52,270 nucleotides of DNA from Tubiluchus corallicola (GCA_030141605.1 JAQGDQ010001249.1:1-52270); one strand, 5' to 3'; shown: positions 26,416-50,511, numbered from the stretch's first letter. Notes: generated by a model from the letters alone, not told the origin. Numbers and translations are program-made.

Positions 26416-27864
26416 ATGATAAATAACAAAATAATCATAAGAATACTTGGCTTGTTACTTATAGTAGAAAGCATTTTTATGCTTATTACCTCAGCTGTTG
26501 CTATTATCTACCAAGAGCCTTTATTGAAACCCATACTTACTGCTACAGGATTAGCATTTTCTATAGGTGTCATAAGTCTTATAACTACCCGAAAAGCCAG
26601 TAAAAACATAGGAAAAAGAGAAGGTTATATTATTGTTTCACTTGTATGGATAGTATTCTCATTATTTGGAGCATTGCCTTTTTATCTTTCAGGGGCGATA
26701 CCCTCTTATACAAATGCTTTTTTTGAAACTATTTCAGGTTTTACTACTACTGGCTCTACTATATTGACTGATATAGAAGCCCTACCTTACAGTTTGCTCT
26801 TTTGGCGTAGTCTTACCCAATGGCTTGGAGGTATGGGTATTATTGTTTTGTCGCTTGCCATATTGCCCATACTTGGTATTGGAGGAATGCAGCTATTTAT
26901 TGCAGAGGTTCCAGGCCCCACACCTGATAAGATACATCCACGTGTAAAACAAACTGCCCAACGTCTTTGGGGTATATATGTGCTATTTACTATAAGTGAA
27001 GCTATACTTCTCTACTTTGCAGGAATGGGTGTTTTTGATGCTGTTTGCCATTCATTTACCACAATGGCAACAGGTGGTTATTCTACCAAAAACGAAAGCA
27101 TAGCTCATTTTGAATCACCCTATATTCATTATATCATCATAGCTTTTATGTTTATTGCAGGTATCAATTTTACTTTATCTTATTTTGCTATTAATGGAAA
27201 AATAAAAAGAGTATTTAGTAACGAGGAGTTTCGATACTATGCAGGTATCATAATAGTTTCTACACTTATTATAGCTATTATTCTTTTTATTTCAGAAGGA
27301 AATGGTATAGAAAAGTCAATAAGAGATGCACTGTTTCAGGTAGTAGCCATAGTAACCACTACAGGTTTTATAACGGTGGATTATCTTATTTTAGTGCCAA
27401 TACTATCTTTCATTATATTCCTATTAATGTTTTGTGGAGGCTCTGCAGGCTCAACGGGTGGTAGTGTGAAAATAGTAAGAATTATGTTGCTTTTAAAAAA
27501 TAGTTATAACGAACTGAAAAAACTCATACATCCCAACGCTATTATACCTGTGAGAGTAAATGGCAAAGCCATAGACCCCAAAATTATTACCAATGTACTT
27601 GCTTTTATAATGATATATATACTAATAGTAGCTATTGGTACTCTTGTTATTTCTGCAATGGGTTACGACCTTGATACATCTATTGGAGCAGTGGCAACAA
27701 CCATAGGTAATGTAGGACCTGGATTAGGAGCAGTAGGACCTGTGGAAAACTTTGACCATATGCCCGATTCGGGTAAGTGGTTTTTATCATTTTTAATGCT
27801 TATTGGACGTTTAGAACTTTTTACCGTGCTTATTCTTTTTGCTCCTGCGTTTTGGAAAAAATAG
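26416..27864 (+). CDS. trkH: Trk potassium channel subunit TrkH
   Basis: This 482-residue membrane protein has four M1-P-M2 repeats preceded by two helices. Pore-loop signatures are visible: FTTTGSTIL, FTTMATGGYST, VTTTGFIT and TTIGNVGPGLG, whose glycines line the K+ filter. The intramembrane gate segment is near CGGSAGSTGGSVKIVR. TrkH imports K+ across the inner membrane under TrkA control. The final LFAPAFWKK is typical of the family. Its 3' end converges with rnr. Confidence 0.93.
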   Translation: MINNKIIIRILGLLLIVESIFMLITSAVAIIYQEPLLKPILTATGLAFSIGVISLITTRKASKNIGKREGYIIVSLVWIVFSLFGALPFYLSGAIPSYTNAFFETISGFTTTGSTILTDIEALPYSLLFWRSLTQWLGGMGIIVLSLAILPILGIGGMQLFIAEVPGPTPDKIHPRVKQTAQRLWGIYVLFTISEAILLYFAGMGVFDAVCHSFTTMATGGYSTKNESIAHFESPYIHYIIIAFMFIAGINFTLSYFAINGKIKRVFSNEEFRYYAGIIIVSTLIIAIILFISEGNGIEKSIRDALFQVVAIVTTTGFITVDYLILVPILSFIIFLLMFCGGSAGSTGGSVKIVRIMLLLKNSYNELKKLIHPNAIIPVRVNGKAIDPKIITNVLAFIMIYILIVAIGTLVISAMGYDLDTSIGAVATTIGNVGPGLGAVGPVENFDHMPDSGKWFLSFLMLIGRLELFTVLILFAPAFWKK

Positions 27865-27900
27865 TGGTAATTATTTTTGGAGAAAGGTATTTGTTACAAT

Positions 27901-30009
27901 TTACTCTTCCCCAATAAAATCCAACCTTATTCTTTGGGTAATGAAGTCTGTTTTGCGTACCTTTACTTGCAAGCTATTTCCCAGTTGGTAAGTCTTCAGG
28001 CTATGTTGTCCTATCATTTTGTATTGTTCTTCTTTGTAGTAGTAAGTGTCATCAGGTAAGTCCTCTTTGTGAAGAAAGCCTGTGATACCATTGTCTTTCA
28101 TTTGCACGAATAGTCCGTTGTGGTTCATACCTGCTATTAGCCCCTTGTATATCTTATTTTTGTGCTGGTTGATATACTCTATCTCTTTTACTCTTATAGA
28201 AGCGTATTCTGCTTGTGTGGCTATTTGTTCTCGCTCGCTACTATGTTTGCATATTTCATCGTAGAGATCTTTAGATGCAGAACGTTTTCCATCTAAATAG
28301 CGCTGTAATAAGCGGTGTACTATCATATCAGGATAACGGCGTATAGGCGATGTGAAGTGAGTATAGTGGTGAAAAGCCAGCCCGTAATGTCCAATGTTAT
28401 GTGTAGAATACTCTGCTTTGGACATTGTACGTATGGCAAGCATCTCTATGATATCCTTTTGTGGGCTATTTTGTATGCCTTCCAACATCTTATTGATGGA
28501 ATGAGCAAGATCTTTCTCTGTTTTTTTATTTAGCTTGTAGCCAAATTGTTTGACAAAAGAAGTAAGAAAACTAGCTTTCTCTCCATCAGGTAGGTCGTGA
28601 ATACGGTATACGAAAGTTTTCTTAGATTTTTGCTGAGCAATGAGTTGTGCTATGTAACGATTAGCAAGCAACATAAACTCTTCTATAAGATGGTTGGTAT
28701 CTATGGGTTGCTTGGGAATAATATTAATAGGTTTATGATTTTTATCTAATTCTATTTTTATATCAGACCTTTGAAAATTAATAGCTCCTGCTTGTAAGCG
28801 TTTTTGTCTAAGTTTTTTGGCTATCTTATCAAGCACGGTGAGTTCACGACAGTACAATCCTTCTTTTTTATCTATAATTTCTTGTGCTTCTTCATAGTTG
28901 AAGCGTTTGTTGGAGTTAATTACAGAACGACCCACCCATCTACTTACTATCTGTGCATTATCGTCTATTTCAAATAGAGTAGTAAAGCTAAGTTTATCTT
29001 CTTTTTCCCTTAGTGAACACAATTCATTAGATAGACGTTCGGGCAACATAGGAACTACTCTGTCCACTAGATAAACAGAGGTACCTCTTTCAAAGGCTTC
29101 TTTGTCTATAATGTCGTCTTGTTGTATGTAGTACGTTACATCTGCAATATGTACTCCTACCTCAATATTTCCATTTTCAAGAGTTCGCACAGAAAGAGCA
29201 TCATCATAGTCTTTAGCATCTTTAGGGTCTATGGTGAAAGTAAGAGTTTCTCGTAAATCTTTTCGTTTTTTGATTTCTTTTTTGGGTATTTCGGCTGGTA
29301 TCTTGTTGGCTGCATTTTCTATGTTTTCGGGAAATTTATAAGGCAGGTTATACTCCTCTAATATGGAGTGCATCTCAGTTTTATGATTGCCTACTTTGCC
29401 TAGTATTTCCACTACCTCTCCAATGGGTATTTTTCGTTTCCCAGAGTATTCCGTAAGCCTTGCTACTATTCTGTGATAATTCTTGGCTTTATTAAGGTTC
29501 TTAGGTGGAATAAGTATTTTGAAAGAGACATTTCTATCATTGGAAGAAAAGAGAGCATAACTTCCTTCCTTTTCTATTGTTCCTACATACTTTTGTTGAT
29601 TTTTCTTTATGATTTGGACTATTTCACCTTGTTTATGATTTCTTTTTACAACTTCTACTTTATCGCCGTGCAATGCACCATTAAGATTATGCGGAGCTAT
29701 AATAATAGCTTTGCCATTTTCTGTTATTGCACGTGGGCTTTTATGTGAAGAGAACTCAACGGTACCTGTGTATTTTTCTTTTGTATAGGCAAGTTTATAT
29801 CTACCTCGTTTGTCTTCGGATAGTCTTTTTCTTATTGTTAGTTTTTCTAATTCTTGTACGATAGATTGTTTGTCATTGTCTGATTTTAATGACAGTTTTT
29901 TTGCTATTTGTTTGTAGTTGAGAGCCTTGGAGCTTCTTTCTGTAAATAGTTTAAGTATATCTTTTTGTAGTTTTCGTGCTTTTCTGCTTTCTATTTTCTT
30001 TTTTATCAT
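27901..30009 (-). CDS. rnr: Ribonuclease R
   Basis: The ATG at 30009 is preferred to a TTG three codons earlier (702 residues). A basic winged-helix region (KARKLQKDILKLF) opens the protein and cold-shock domains follow (YTGTVEFSSHKSPRAI, GTIEKEGSYALF). The RNB catalytic domain has TFTIDPKDAKDYDDAL with the Mg-binding aspartates near residue 265, HIADVTYYI, and IGHYGLAFHHYTHFTSPIRR. A C-terminal S1 domain (YKGLIAGMNHNGLFVQM) completes it. RNase R degrades structured RNA 3' to 5'. The first ~36 codons plus ~100 bp of leader are present again, inverted and diverged, at 31461-31676. Confidence 0.93.
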   Translation of the reverse strand: MIKKKIESRKARKLQKDILKLFTERSSKALNYKQIAKKLSLKSDNDKQSIVQELEKLTIRKRLSEDKRGRYKLAYTKEKYTGTVEFSSHKSPRAITENGKAIIIAPHNLNGALHGDKVEVVKRNHKQGEIVQIIKKNQQKYVGTIEKEGSYALFSSNDRNVSFKILIPPKNLNKAKNYHRIVARLTEYSGKRKIPIGEVVEILGKVGNHKTEMHSILEEYNLPYKFPENIENAANKIPAEIPKKEIKKRKDLRETLTFTIDPKDAKDYDDALSVRTLENGNIEVGVHIADVTYYIQQDDIIDKEAFERGTSVYLVDRVVPMLPERLSNELCSLREKEDKLSFTTLFEIDDNAQIVSRWVGRSVINSNKRFNYEEAQEIIDKKEGLYCRELTVLDKIAKKLRQKRLQAGAINFQRSDIKIELDKNHKPINIIPKQPIDTNHLIEEFMLLANRYIAQLIAQQKSKKTFVYRIHDLPDGEKASFLTSFVKQFGYKLNKKTEKDLAHSINKMLEGIQNSPQKDIIEMLAIRTMSKAEYSTHNIGHYGLAFHHYTHFTSPIRRYPDMIVHRLLQRYLDGKRSASKDLYDEICKHSSEREQIATQAEYASIRVKEIEYINQHKNKIYKGLIAGMNHNGLFVQMKDNGITGFLHKEDLPDDTYYYKEEQYKMIGQHSLKTYQLGNSLQVKVRKTDFITQRIRLDFIGEE

Positions 30010-30114
30010 TTGTTTCAATTAACACGCAATATGGTGTTTTAATGCTGAGAGTTGCAAGTTTGCAAGCTCTACAATTTATTCTATTCAGTACTTATTTAAA
30101 TATAATGCTTTTTT
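29902..30114. repeat. Source arm of a 213/216-bp inverted repeat (rnr 5' region)
   Basis: This segment covers rnr codons 1 to about 36 and the leader. Its reverse complement recurs at 31461-31676 with about ten substitutions and a 3-bp insertion. The two arms flank ndk and the truncated decarboxylase gene. Confidence 0.9.
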
Positions 30115-30236
30115 TTGTTATTTGCTGTATTTCGGAGATGTTTTTTACAGATTGGGAACAAGACAATACCTTAATATAGTAATACAGTCTTATTCAGAAA
30201 GAGAAAAGGCAATGTGCTATGTATTGTTATCTTTTT

Positions 30237-30659
30237 TTATTGGTGATATTCTCTTTGCGAAAAGAAAAAACGACTTTCTATATCTGCATTTTCATCACTG
30301 TCAGAGCCGTGAACAGCATTTTTTTGCATACTTTCTGCGTATAGCTTTCTTATAGTTCCTTCTGCAGCTTTTTCAGGATTAGTAGCTCCTATTAATTTGC
30401 GGAAATCTTCTACAGCATTAGCTTTTTGTAAGGTTGCTGCTACTATAGGCCCTGAGGTCATAAAACTAACAAGTTCATCAAAGAAAGGCTGTTTTTTATG
30501 GATGGCGTAGAATTGCTGTGCATCTTCTTTGGTCAATTGGGTGTATTTCATTGCTATTATCTTAAAACCTGCATTATTTATCATTGCCAATATATTCCCT
30601 ATGTTCCCTGCCTCAACAGCGTTAGGCTTTATCATTGTAAATGTGGTATTATTTGCCAT
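30237..30659 (-). CDS. ndk: Nucleoside diphosphate kinase
   Basis: This 140-residue protein has the expected length. [15 protein letters not shown] is the opening strand with the conserved Lys, and [15 protein letters not shown] carries the phosphorylated His and the family signature. The enzyme passes phosphate from ATP to other nucleoside diphosphates through phosphohistidine. It starts 12 bp after the decarboxylase gene stop, so the two were probably cotranscribed. The C-terminus ends in REYHQ. Spacer 30019-30236 shows no gene. Confidence 0.95.
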   Translation of the reverse strand: MANNTTFTMIKPNAVEAGNIGNILAMINNAGFKIIAMKYTQLTKEDAQQFYAIHKKQPFFDELVSFMTSGPIVAATLQKANAVEDFRKLIGATNPEKAAEGTIRKLYAESMQKNAVHGSDSDENADIESRFFFSQREYHQ

Positions 30660-30671
30660 ATTTTTGTTTCT

Positions 30672-31466
30672 TTAACTATTTATTTTTTCTTTAAAATATT
30701 CTATTGATTTAAATAAGCCTTCTTTGAGCTGAATTTCAGGTTCCCAGTCTGACAGCTTTTCTTTGGCAAGGTTAATGTCTGGTTGTCTTTGTGTAGGGTC
30801 GTCTTTAGGTAAATCTAAAAATTTCAATTTGGATTTTGAATTTGTAAGCTCTATAATCTTTTCAGCTAGTTCTATCATTGTAAATTCGTTAGGGTTTCCT
30901 ATGTTTATAGGTGTTACAAGACTATCATTTGCATTCATTAGTCTTATTAATCCCTCTATAAGGTCATCTACGTATTGAAAACTGCGAGTTTGTTTTCCAT
31001 TTCCATATATAGTAATATCTTCTCCTTTCAAGGCTTGTACAATGAAATTAGATACTACTCTACCATCGCTAGGGTTCATACGTGGTCCATAGGTGTTGAA
31101 TATTCTTGCTATTCTTATATTGACTTTATTTTGTAGGTAGTAATCTGTAAAAAGAGTTTCGGCACATCTTTTACCTTCATCGTAACACGAACGTAACCCA
31201 ATGGGGTTTACATTGCCCCAATAATCTTCTACTTGTGGATGTATTTCAGGGTCGCCATACACTTCGCTAGTAGAGGCTTGCAATATTTTGGCTTTTACTC
31301 TTTTAGCTAAACCAAGCATATTGATAGCTCCCATTACCGATGTTTTTATTGTCTTTATGGGGTTGTATTGATAGTGTATTGGCGAAGCAGGGCAAGCAAG
31401 GTTGTATATTTCATCTACTTCAGCATAGTAAGGGCTGGTAATGTCGTGTCTAACCAACTCAAAAAA
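30672..31466 (-). pseudogene. UDP-glucuronate decarboxylase (UDP-xylose synthase-like), 5' end missing
   Basis: An extended SDR/epimerase frame of about 264 codons has no start. A TTG at 31457 exists, but homology continues in frame to [10 protein letters not shown] and stops at 31461-31466, inside the A-run at the seam. The missing ~55 codons would hold the GxxGxxG NAD loop. Retained features are [16 protein letters not shown], the Ser in [11 protein letters not shown], the YxxxK pair in [19 protein letters not shown] and [13 protein letters not shown]. The family converts UDP-glucuronate to UDP-xylose for surface polysaccharide. As present it cannot bind NAD, so it is inactive or a product of the join. 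Confidence 0.85.
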
Positions 31467-31676
31467 GCATTATATTTAAACAAGTACTGAATAGAATAAA
31501 TTGTAGAGTTTGCAAACTTGCAGCTCTCAGCAGCATTAAAACACCATATTGCGTGTTAATTGAAACAAATGATAAAAAAGAAAATAGGAAGCAGAAAAGC
31601 ACGAAAACTACAAACGGACATACTTAAACTATTTACAAAAAGAAGCTCCAAAACTCTCAACTACAAACAAATAGCA
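31461..31676. repeat. Inverted, diverged copy of the rnr 5' region at the bacterial/metazoan seam
   Basis: This segment reads like the minus strand of 30114-29902: leader, ATG, and rnr codons to about 36 (KARKLQTDILKLF here, KARKLQKDILKLF in the parent). About ten substitutions and an inserted CAG give roughly 95% identity. The left edge lies in an A-run shared with the decarboxylase gene. The right edge at 31676 passes directly into metazoan DNA. Confidence 0.9.
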
Positions 31677-31760
31677 TTTGTGTACTATTCACATCACTGC
31701 TCACGTCGTGTATTACTCACGTCACTGCTCAAATCACTGCTCACGTCGTGTACTACTCAC
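31677..31760. repeat. Start of metazoan DNA: short tandem repeats in FAAH intron 9
   Basis: CACTGCTCACGTCGTGTA-type units repeat imperfectly about three times, up to the exon-9 splice donor GTGAGT (minus strand, 31760-31755). No bacterial similarity remains from 31677 on. Confidence 0.6.
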
Positions 31761-45372
<13,612 letters not shown>

Positions 45373-45567
45373 AATGATGAAGAGATTTTTGAAGAATTAC
45401 AGGTACAGGTGTTCATTCCAGGAAGACTCCACATAAATTTGTGAATTTAACAGCTGCAAACTCTGAAAAGTGGTAACGAGTTACATTTTGAAAAATTAGT
45501 TATATCATTACAATTCTACTAGTAAGGGGCCATCCACATAATAAAAAAGCTAATGTTTGATTCATAG

Positions 45568-46032
45568 AATTGCAGAATGTGTGTTCAAATGATTATTCAA
45601 GTGACATGGTTGGCATCCTTCCGTCTCGGAAGACAATGGAGTGTGCGCCTAGAGAGTCAGTTATTGATCACATTGATGGAGCTGCAGCGTCGACTGTGGC
45701 TGAGCAGTCCGATCCTTGAACGTCTCCAGCTCGCACGCCTGGGCAAGGTGTATGGGGATCCTGAGTTGCCCAGACAACAGGAACCCCCTCTCTTCCTCCC
45801 TGGTGTAGTCCAAAGGAAAGCGGAGCGATACGTTTGGCACTAGGTTGGCTGCAGGGGCTGCTGGAGTCAGTGAGCATGCTGCACTGGTCCACCTTCGGGG
45901 CTCCACTCCTGATTTGGAAGGTTTACTTCTCTACACATGGCCATTGGGTCACTTGACGTCCTCCGCCCTCTGGCCGTTAGCTGCTTGTGCAGTTCCTCCG
46001 CCTAGTGTCGCGATACCTTGTGGGCATCCCGC
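45568..46032 (-). repeat. GC-rich body of a 5S-headed repeat
   Basis: This block is far richer in GC than its surroundings and continues directly from the 5S-like segment on the minus strand. A 5S head followed by an unrelated body is the layout of SINE3-type elements. No coding capacity is credible despite open frames on both strands. Confidence 0.5.
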
Positions 46033-46115
46033 CAGCCTACAGCACCTGGTATTCCTAGGCAGTCACCCATACAAGTACTAACCAGGGTCCACGTTACTTA
46101 ACTTGGGTGATCAGA
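46033..46115 (-). repeat. 5S rRNA-derived segment (3' two-thirds)
   Basis: The minus strand reads CCTGGTTAGTACTTGTATGG, then GAATACCAGGTGCTGTAGGC, a close match to the 3' part of eukaryotic 5S rRNA including the C-box area. The 5' third is missing or too diverged to see, so this is a pseudogene or SINE head, not a working 5S gene. Confidence 0.75.
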
Positions 46116-46608
46116 AACAGAAAAATGATAGCTAAAATGGTGTGATAAAATATTGTCAGTATCTTTAAGATTCCAGAAAACCGTGATCCAGGAATCCACA
46201 TAAAATAAGCGTTTGTGAAATAATTTAAAATTTTGATCAATTTAGTATTGACAAACTGATATATGTAAGTCTACAACTAATAACTGCTAATTAAATTATT
46301 AATCACAAAGGGATAGTATTACCCTTGAAGTGATTTTAATGTCAGACAACACTTTTTGCAATGAAAAGAAGCCTTCCCTACCATTCACTGAGACGTTATA
46401 AAGTTTTTGGCTTGTTGATGGTCAGAGATTTCTAAAATCGAGTGTTTGAGTTCTCTGTAATGAAATTTCAAAGTAGCATTATACGGGTACTTTTTAGATA
46501 TCATGAAATTATCTACAAGTGTCCCTAAACGCTCCCAAAATATCCTTATTTGTAGAAAATGCATTGCCCAACCCAACTAGGCATGCTTAAGGCGGTCCTT
46601 CCCCCTAC
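46116..46608. other. Spacer without a recognised feature
   Basis: AT-rich sequence. A 63-codon minus-strand frame (46385-46576, LVDNFMISKKYPYNATL) has no matching splice context or known family. Confidence 0.35.
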
Positions 46609-46720
46609 CTGCAACTTCGTCACTACCTGGGATTGCAAGCTGCCCCACGAATGCCGTTTCGTTTTGGAAACCACAGCATTTCTGGCTTGCATCGGTCAAA
46701 GTTTCACAAAGACCCGCCAT
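46609..46720 (-). CDS. Candidate first exon of an unidentified gene
   Basis: The ATG at 46720 sits in a good Kozak context (AAACATGG). It opens 37 codons plus one base (MAGLCETLTDASQKCCGF, then ETAFVGQLAIPGSDEVA) up to a GCAG|GTAGGG donor at 46608. Composition looks coding and is GC-richer than its flanks. No downstream exon was found before the FAAH gene. Its phase does not fit FAAH exon 1, which has its own start. The protein is not recognised. Confidence 0.35.
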
Positions 46721-47158
46721 GTTTCAGAAACATGAGAAAATAGCAGTTATCACTAATTCTTGAAATTAAACTATCTACAACATGCAGTTAAACTGTAAAC
46801 AGTAATACAGTTGCAGTCATGGTCAATCACATCATAAATAACACAATTTTTACGTACAATTGCTGCCTTCCCAGGCAAGTAGGAACACAACATGAGAAAC
46901 CTCAAACTCCTCAAAACAGTACACGGAGACAGTAAACTCAGTAACTTATAACGACCACTACAGGAACCAAGCGGAGCCCAGAGTCAGGTTGCTTTAGAAC
47001 ACAAAAATGGACAGAGTGTGGCGTTGCGTCACTGTGATAGTTTGGTATTAATATATGACATACGCTGTCGAAACGATCGTCTGCGTTTAAAACTCCATGT
47101 TGATTCCTAGATTCTGTCTCTTAGATAAGTATATTATCTAATGTTGATTCCTAGATAA
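46721..47158. other. Spacer without a recognised feature
   Basis: Mixed AT-rich sequence upstream of the candidate exon. It could hold its promoter, but no TATA box or repeat is evident. Confidence 0.3.
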
Positions 47159-47586
47159 TAGGGGTGAGCATTCTCTACCAAAAAGCGAATTCGAATCGAA
47201 CCGAATTTGTGACTTTCGAATTCGAATCGAACCGAACTTCAGTGTTTCGAATTCGAATTGAGATCGAAAGATTTTCGAACAAGTTTTCGAACCACCAACA
47301 AAAATTAGTCTTACAAAGATCATGCATATCACTAGATTTTGTTCTGCAATAAAACGACTAGTAATTTCTTTAAAATTGTGTGCAGAAATCACAGCTAAAT
47401 TATGCTAATTGCATGATGTTTCAATCGTTTTAGTGATAAAGAACATGTGTGATTGAAGTGCTGAATTATTCGAATTTATAGTTTGGGATTCGAATGGAGT
47501 TCGAACTAAAAAACTCGTTCGAATCGAATTCGAGCGTTCGAATTCGATTCGAACGTTCGAACTCGAACGTTCGATGCTCACCCCTA
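47159..47586. mobile_element. hAT-like MITE (TAGGGGTGAGCA ends), copy 1
   Basis: Ends TAGGGGTGAGCATTCT and GATGCTCACCCCTA are flanked by a perfect 8-bp duplication CTAGATAA (47151-47158 and 47587-47594). The subterminal parts are rich in TTCGAATTCGAA palindromes. The 428-bp body is noncoding. It is related to 51533-51915. Confidence 0.9.
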
Positions 47587-48160
47587 CTAGATAAGTATAT
47601 TAAAGTTTATTAAAAATTCTTGTAAATTGAAGGTTAAATTACATACATTAATTAAGATACGAAGTTCAAATTACAATTAAACTACATTACATTAAAACGA
47701 CTTTACTGGAACAACTTTATCAAACTAAGGCTCAAACAACAGTAACTCTTATGGACTATATCTTATCTGATCCTTTATGCACTGAGATTTACAAGCAAAC
47801 TAAATGTTTCAAATAAAAAAACATAATTATTGTCAACCTGTCCATCTGTTATAATGAAAGTCTTTGCTGTCACGCCATTGATGTATGAGTTTGTATATTT
47901 CGTGGATAAATGGCGCTAGCAGGTCGAGAGCGGTGAACAATAATCAACAGATGGTCGAATACATGTGTGAACAAATTTTTTAAAATACAAGTATTTTATT
48001 TGTATTTACTTACTGTATTTACAAAATCCATTGCCTCATCGCATTTGTATTTTACGTTTTAAATAAAAACGGAGTTAAAACAATTGATTCTGCCAAACTG
48101 TGACGGCTTCACATCGCACGCACAGATACAAACACGTGCACTACATTAGCAATGAGGACA
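47587..48160 (-). other. C-type lectin 3' flank with polyadenylation signal
   Basis: On the minus strand an AATAAA lies at 48000-47995, 161 bases past the lectin stop codon. The remainder is AT-rich with no other gene seen. Confidence 0.45.
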
Positions 48161-50468
48161 TTAAGTTGCTGTTGTTGAAGGTTCATTGCGATCTACTCCA
48201 AACAGAATTTCTGCAGTTGATTCACAAATAAACCGAAACTCTATTGAGCAAGGAACATCATGCCACTTGGGTTCCGTTCCATAGAAAGCCACGCAAGCCT
48301 CACCAGTACCAGCATTGTCTGGTTGGTAAGTGGACCAATCAGCAAAGATTGCCGGATGTCCATTAGCAAACCATCTCCAATTTCCCTCATCATGGATGTC
48401 TGTTAAGCCAATGTAGAATGTTGCACTATCTGTAAAAGACCACAGCAGTTATAATTTTAAGGTTTGCTCGTTGTGAACTGTAAATCTCAGATACTTGACA
48501 AGGAATGGTTGCAGATATAGAAGTGTTGTATTGAAACTTTAAAACTCAACAGACAAAGTTATAGGAAAAGCCAAGTACCTTGGAAAGTTGAGCTTATTTT
48601 AATATTTGAGAAAAGTGTTATAAAGTTTTGGCAGCAAGATTGTGATAAGCGTCTTACGTAATTAGTAAAACGAATTTAAGGTCATGATCACATTTTGAAC
48701 AAAAAATGACGTCACCCGGATACAGTCAAATATAAACGCTTACCTACCAGGCGCTTGAGGAAACATTTTTGCAGCTGCAGTTACAAACATTTCAAAACGT
48801 TAAGCGAGACGTTATTAAATAATACGTTTTGCTTTTTGTTGAATCTCGTTCGACGTTATGAAATAAAAATCAGTTATCAGTTTTAATTGCTGAACTTTGA
48901 GTAAAAATGCACAAACAATGGCGCTCGTAGGTAAAATTAGTGGGGGCGCTGCAAAATTAAAGGTTTTTCAAGCATTGTTTTAATACTGTGTAAACCGAAA
49001 CAAACACATGTAGTTTTAATGTTGTGATTGTAATTTTTTACTAATAAACAAACGTTATAAATAAACTTGATATAAACTCCTAAACAAAATATATTGTTTC
49101 CTTACGAATAGCCTAAATTGTCGAAGTTCAAGAATTTGCCGATACGCGGCTTTTAAGCACGTGGCAACAGAGAACACGTACTGCAGTGAGCGACAGTGCT
49201 CGTTCTAGCTATTGTAAAGCGTCTTATCTCAGACATGTGCGCACGGACGCATGCGCACAACAGCCAAACACCACACTGCTTGGGCTGTGAAGCAAACAGT
49301 ACTACCTTCATGTGCTTCAGTTCTGTACAAGTATAAAGAAAGAACTCAAGACAAAAGACTTATTATATTGAATGTTATCGATAATGATGAGTGAAAACAG
49401 GGGGTGCTGTCGGAAAATCCGCTTTAAACCAAGCCTGGCTTCTTTGGTGGCCTTACAATATTATTTAGATCGTATGCTTCGTTCATGCATGTGTAATCAT
49501 GCGTTTAGTTAACCTTGCCTATAAAAAGGAAGTGTCACCGCTGATCGGGGTGACCACCCATCAGCAGGTACCACAAAAGGTGGTCCCATTTTTCTTGTTT
49601 TTTATATAGACCTATATGTGAGATTATTTAAAGTGCTGTGAATTATGTGATTATTTTTCTTATGATTTGTAACTTAATTTGAAATGTAAAGTGTAACAGT
49701 AAAATTTGAATTTTGTTAATAAAGTGTGTTATTAGTGTGGCCACAATTCATACAAATCGTTCGTTATGTTTCTCTAATGACTATTTTTGACTGAATTATT
49801 TTCACAGCACAATTAATGCAAAATCACAGGTAAGAGCAAGTCAATCAATACCCATTAAGGTTTAAGCGTAATGCAATCTTTCTGATTGCAATAAATTAGA
49901 CATAAATTAGTGTTAACAGTGCACGATCAGGACAGGCTCTCTCCCTCTCTTTAACAGTGCACGATCAGGACAGGCTCTCTCTCCCTCTCTTTAACAGTGC
50001 ACGATCAGGATAGGCTCCCTCCCTCTCTTTAATAAAGCTACTTGGCATCAAATTCAATTTTTCGATAGGCGCTGCAGTTCCACAGTGGCGCCACTGTGCA
50101 CAAAGCAGTTAACTTACCATATTCCGTTCTGATACGATCCGCCAGGAACTGATTTTCCTCGGTCGTTTCTATGGCGACCATTTCTTCACCAATCATCTTA
50201 CAGTCCATAAATGCTTCCCAAGCAGACTTTACTGTTTCGCTGAATTGGTAACAGTGGCCGTTAAAGTATTCTCCGCCATTTCTGCATCCGTTACTTGCAG
50301 CCACGTCTGAAATTCCTGTCCCGCTTGATAATAAAGTCAGTACCTAAACAGCAAAATTAAGAAACTCAAAGCCAACAGTATGAACTAACACTGATTGTCT
50401 GTCTTTTATTATGATGGTCAATGTTTTCAAAAAGGCAAATAAAGATTTTACTACTACTACCGCTACCA

Positions 50469-50511
<43 letters not shown>

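Noticed and set aside
45577-46081. Several open frames on both strands in a GC-rich block
   Set aside because: They overlap on both strands, match no family and lie in the 5S-headed repeat; high GC lowers stop-codon frequency.
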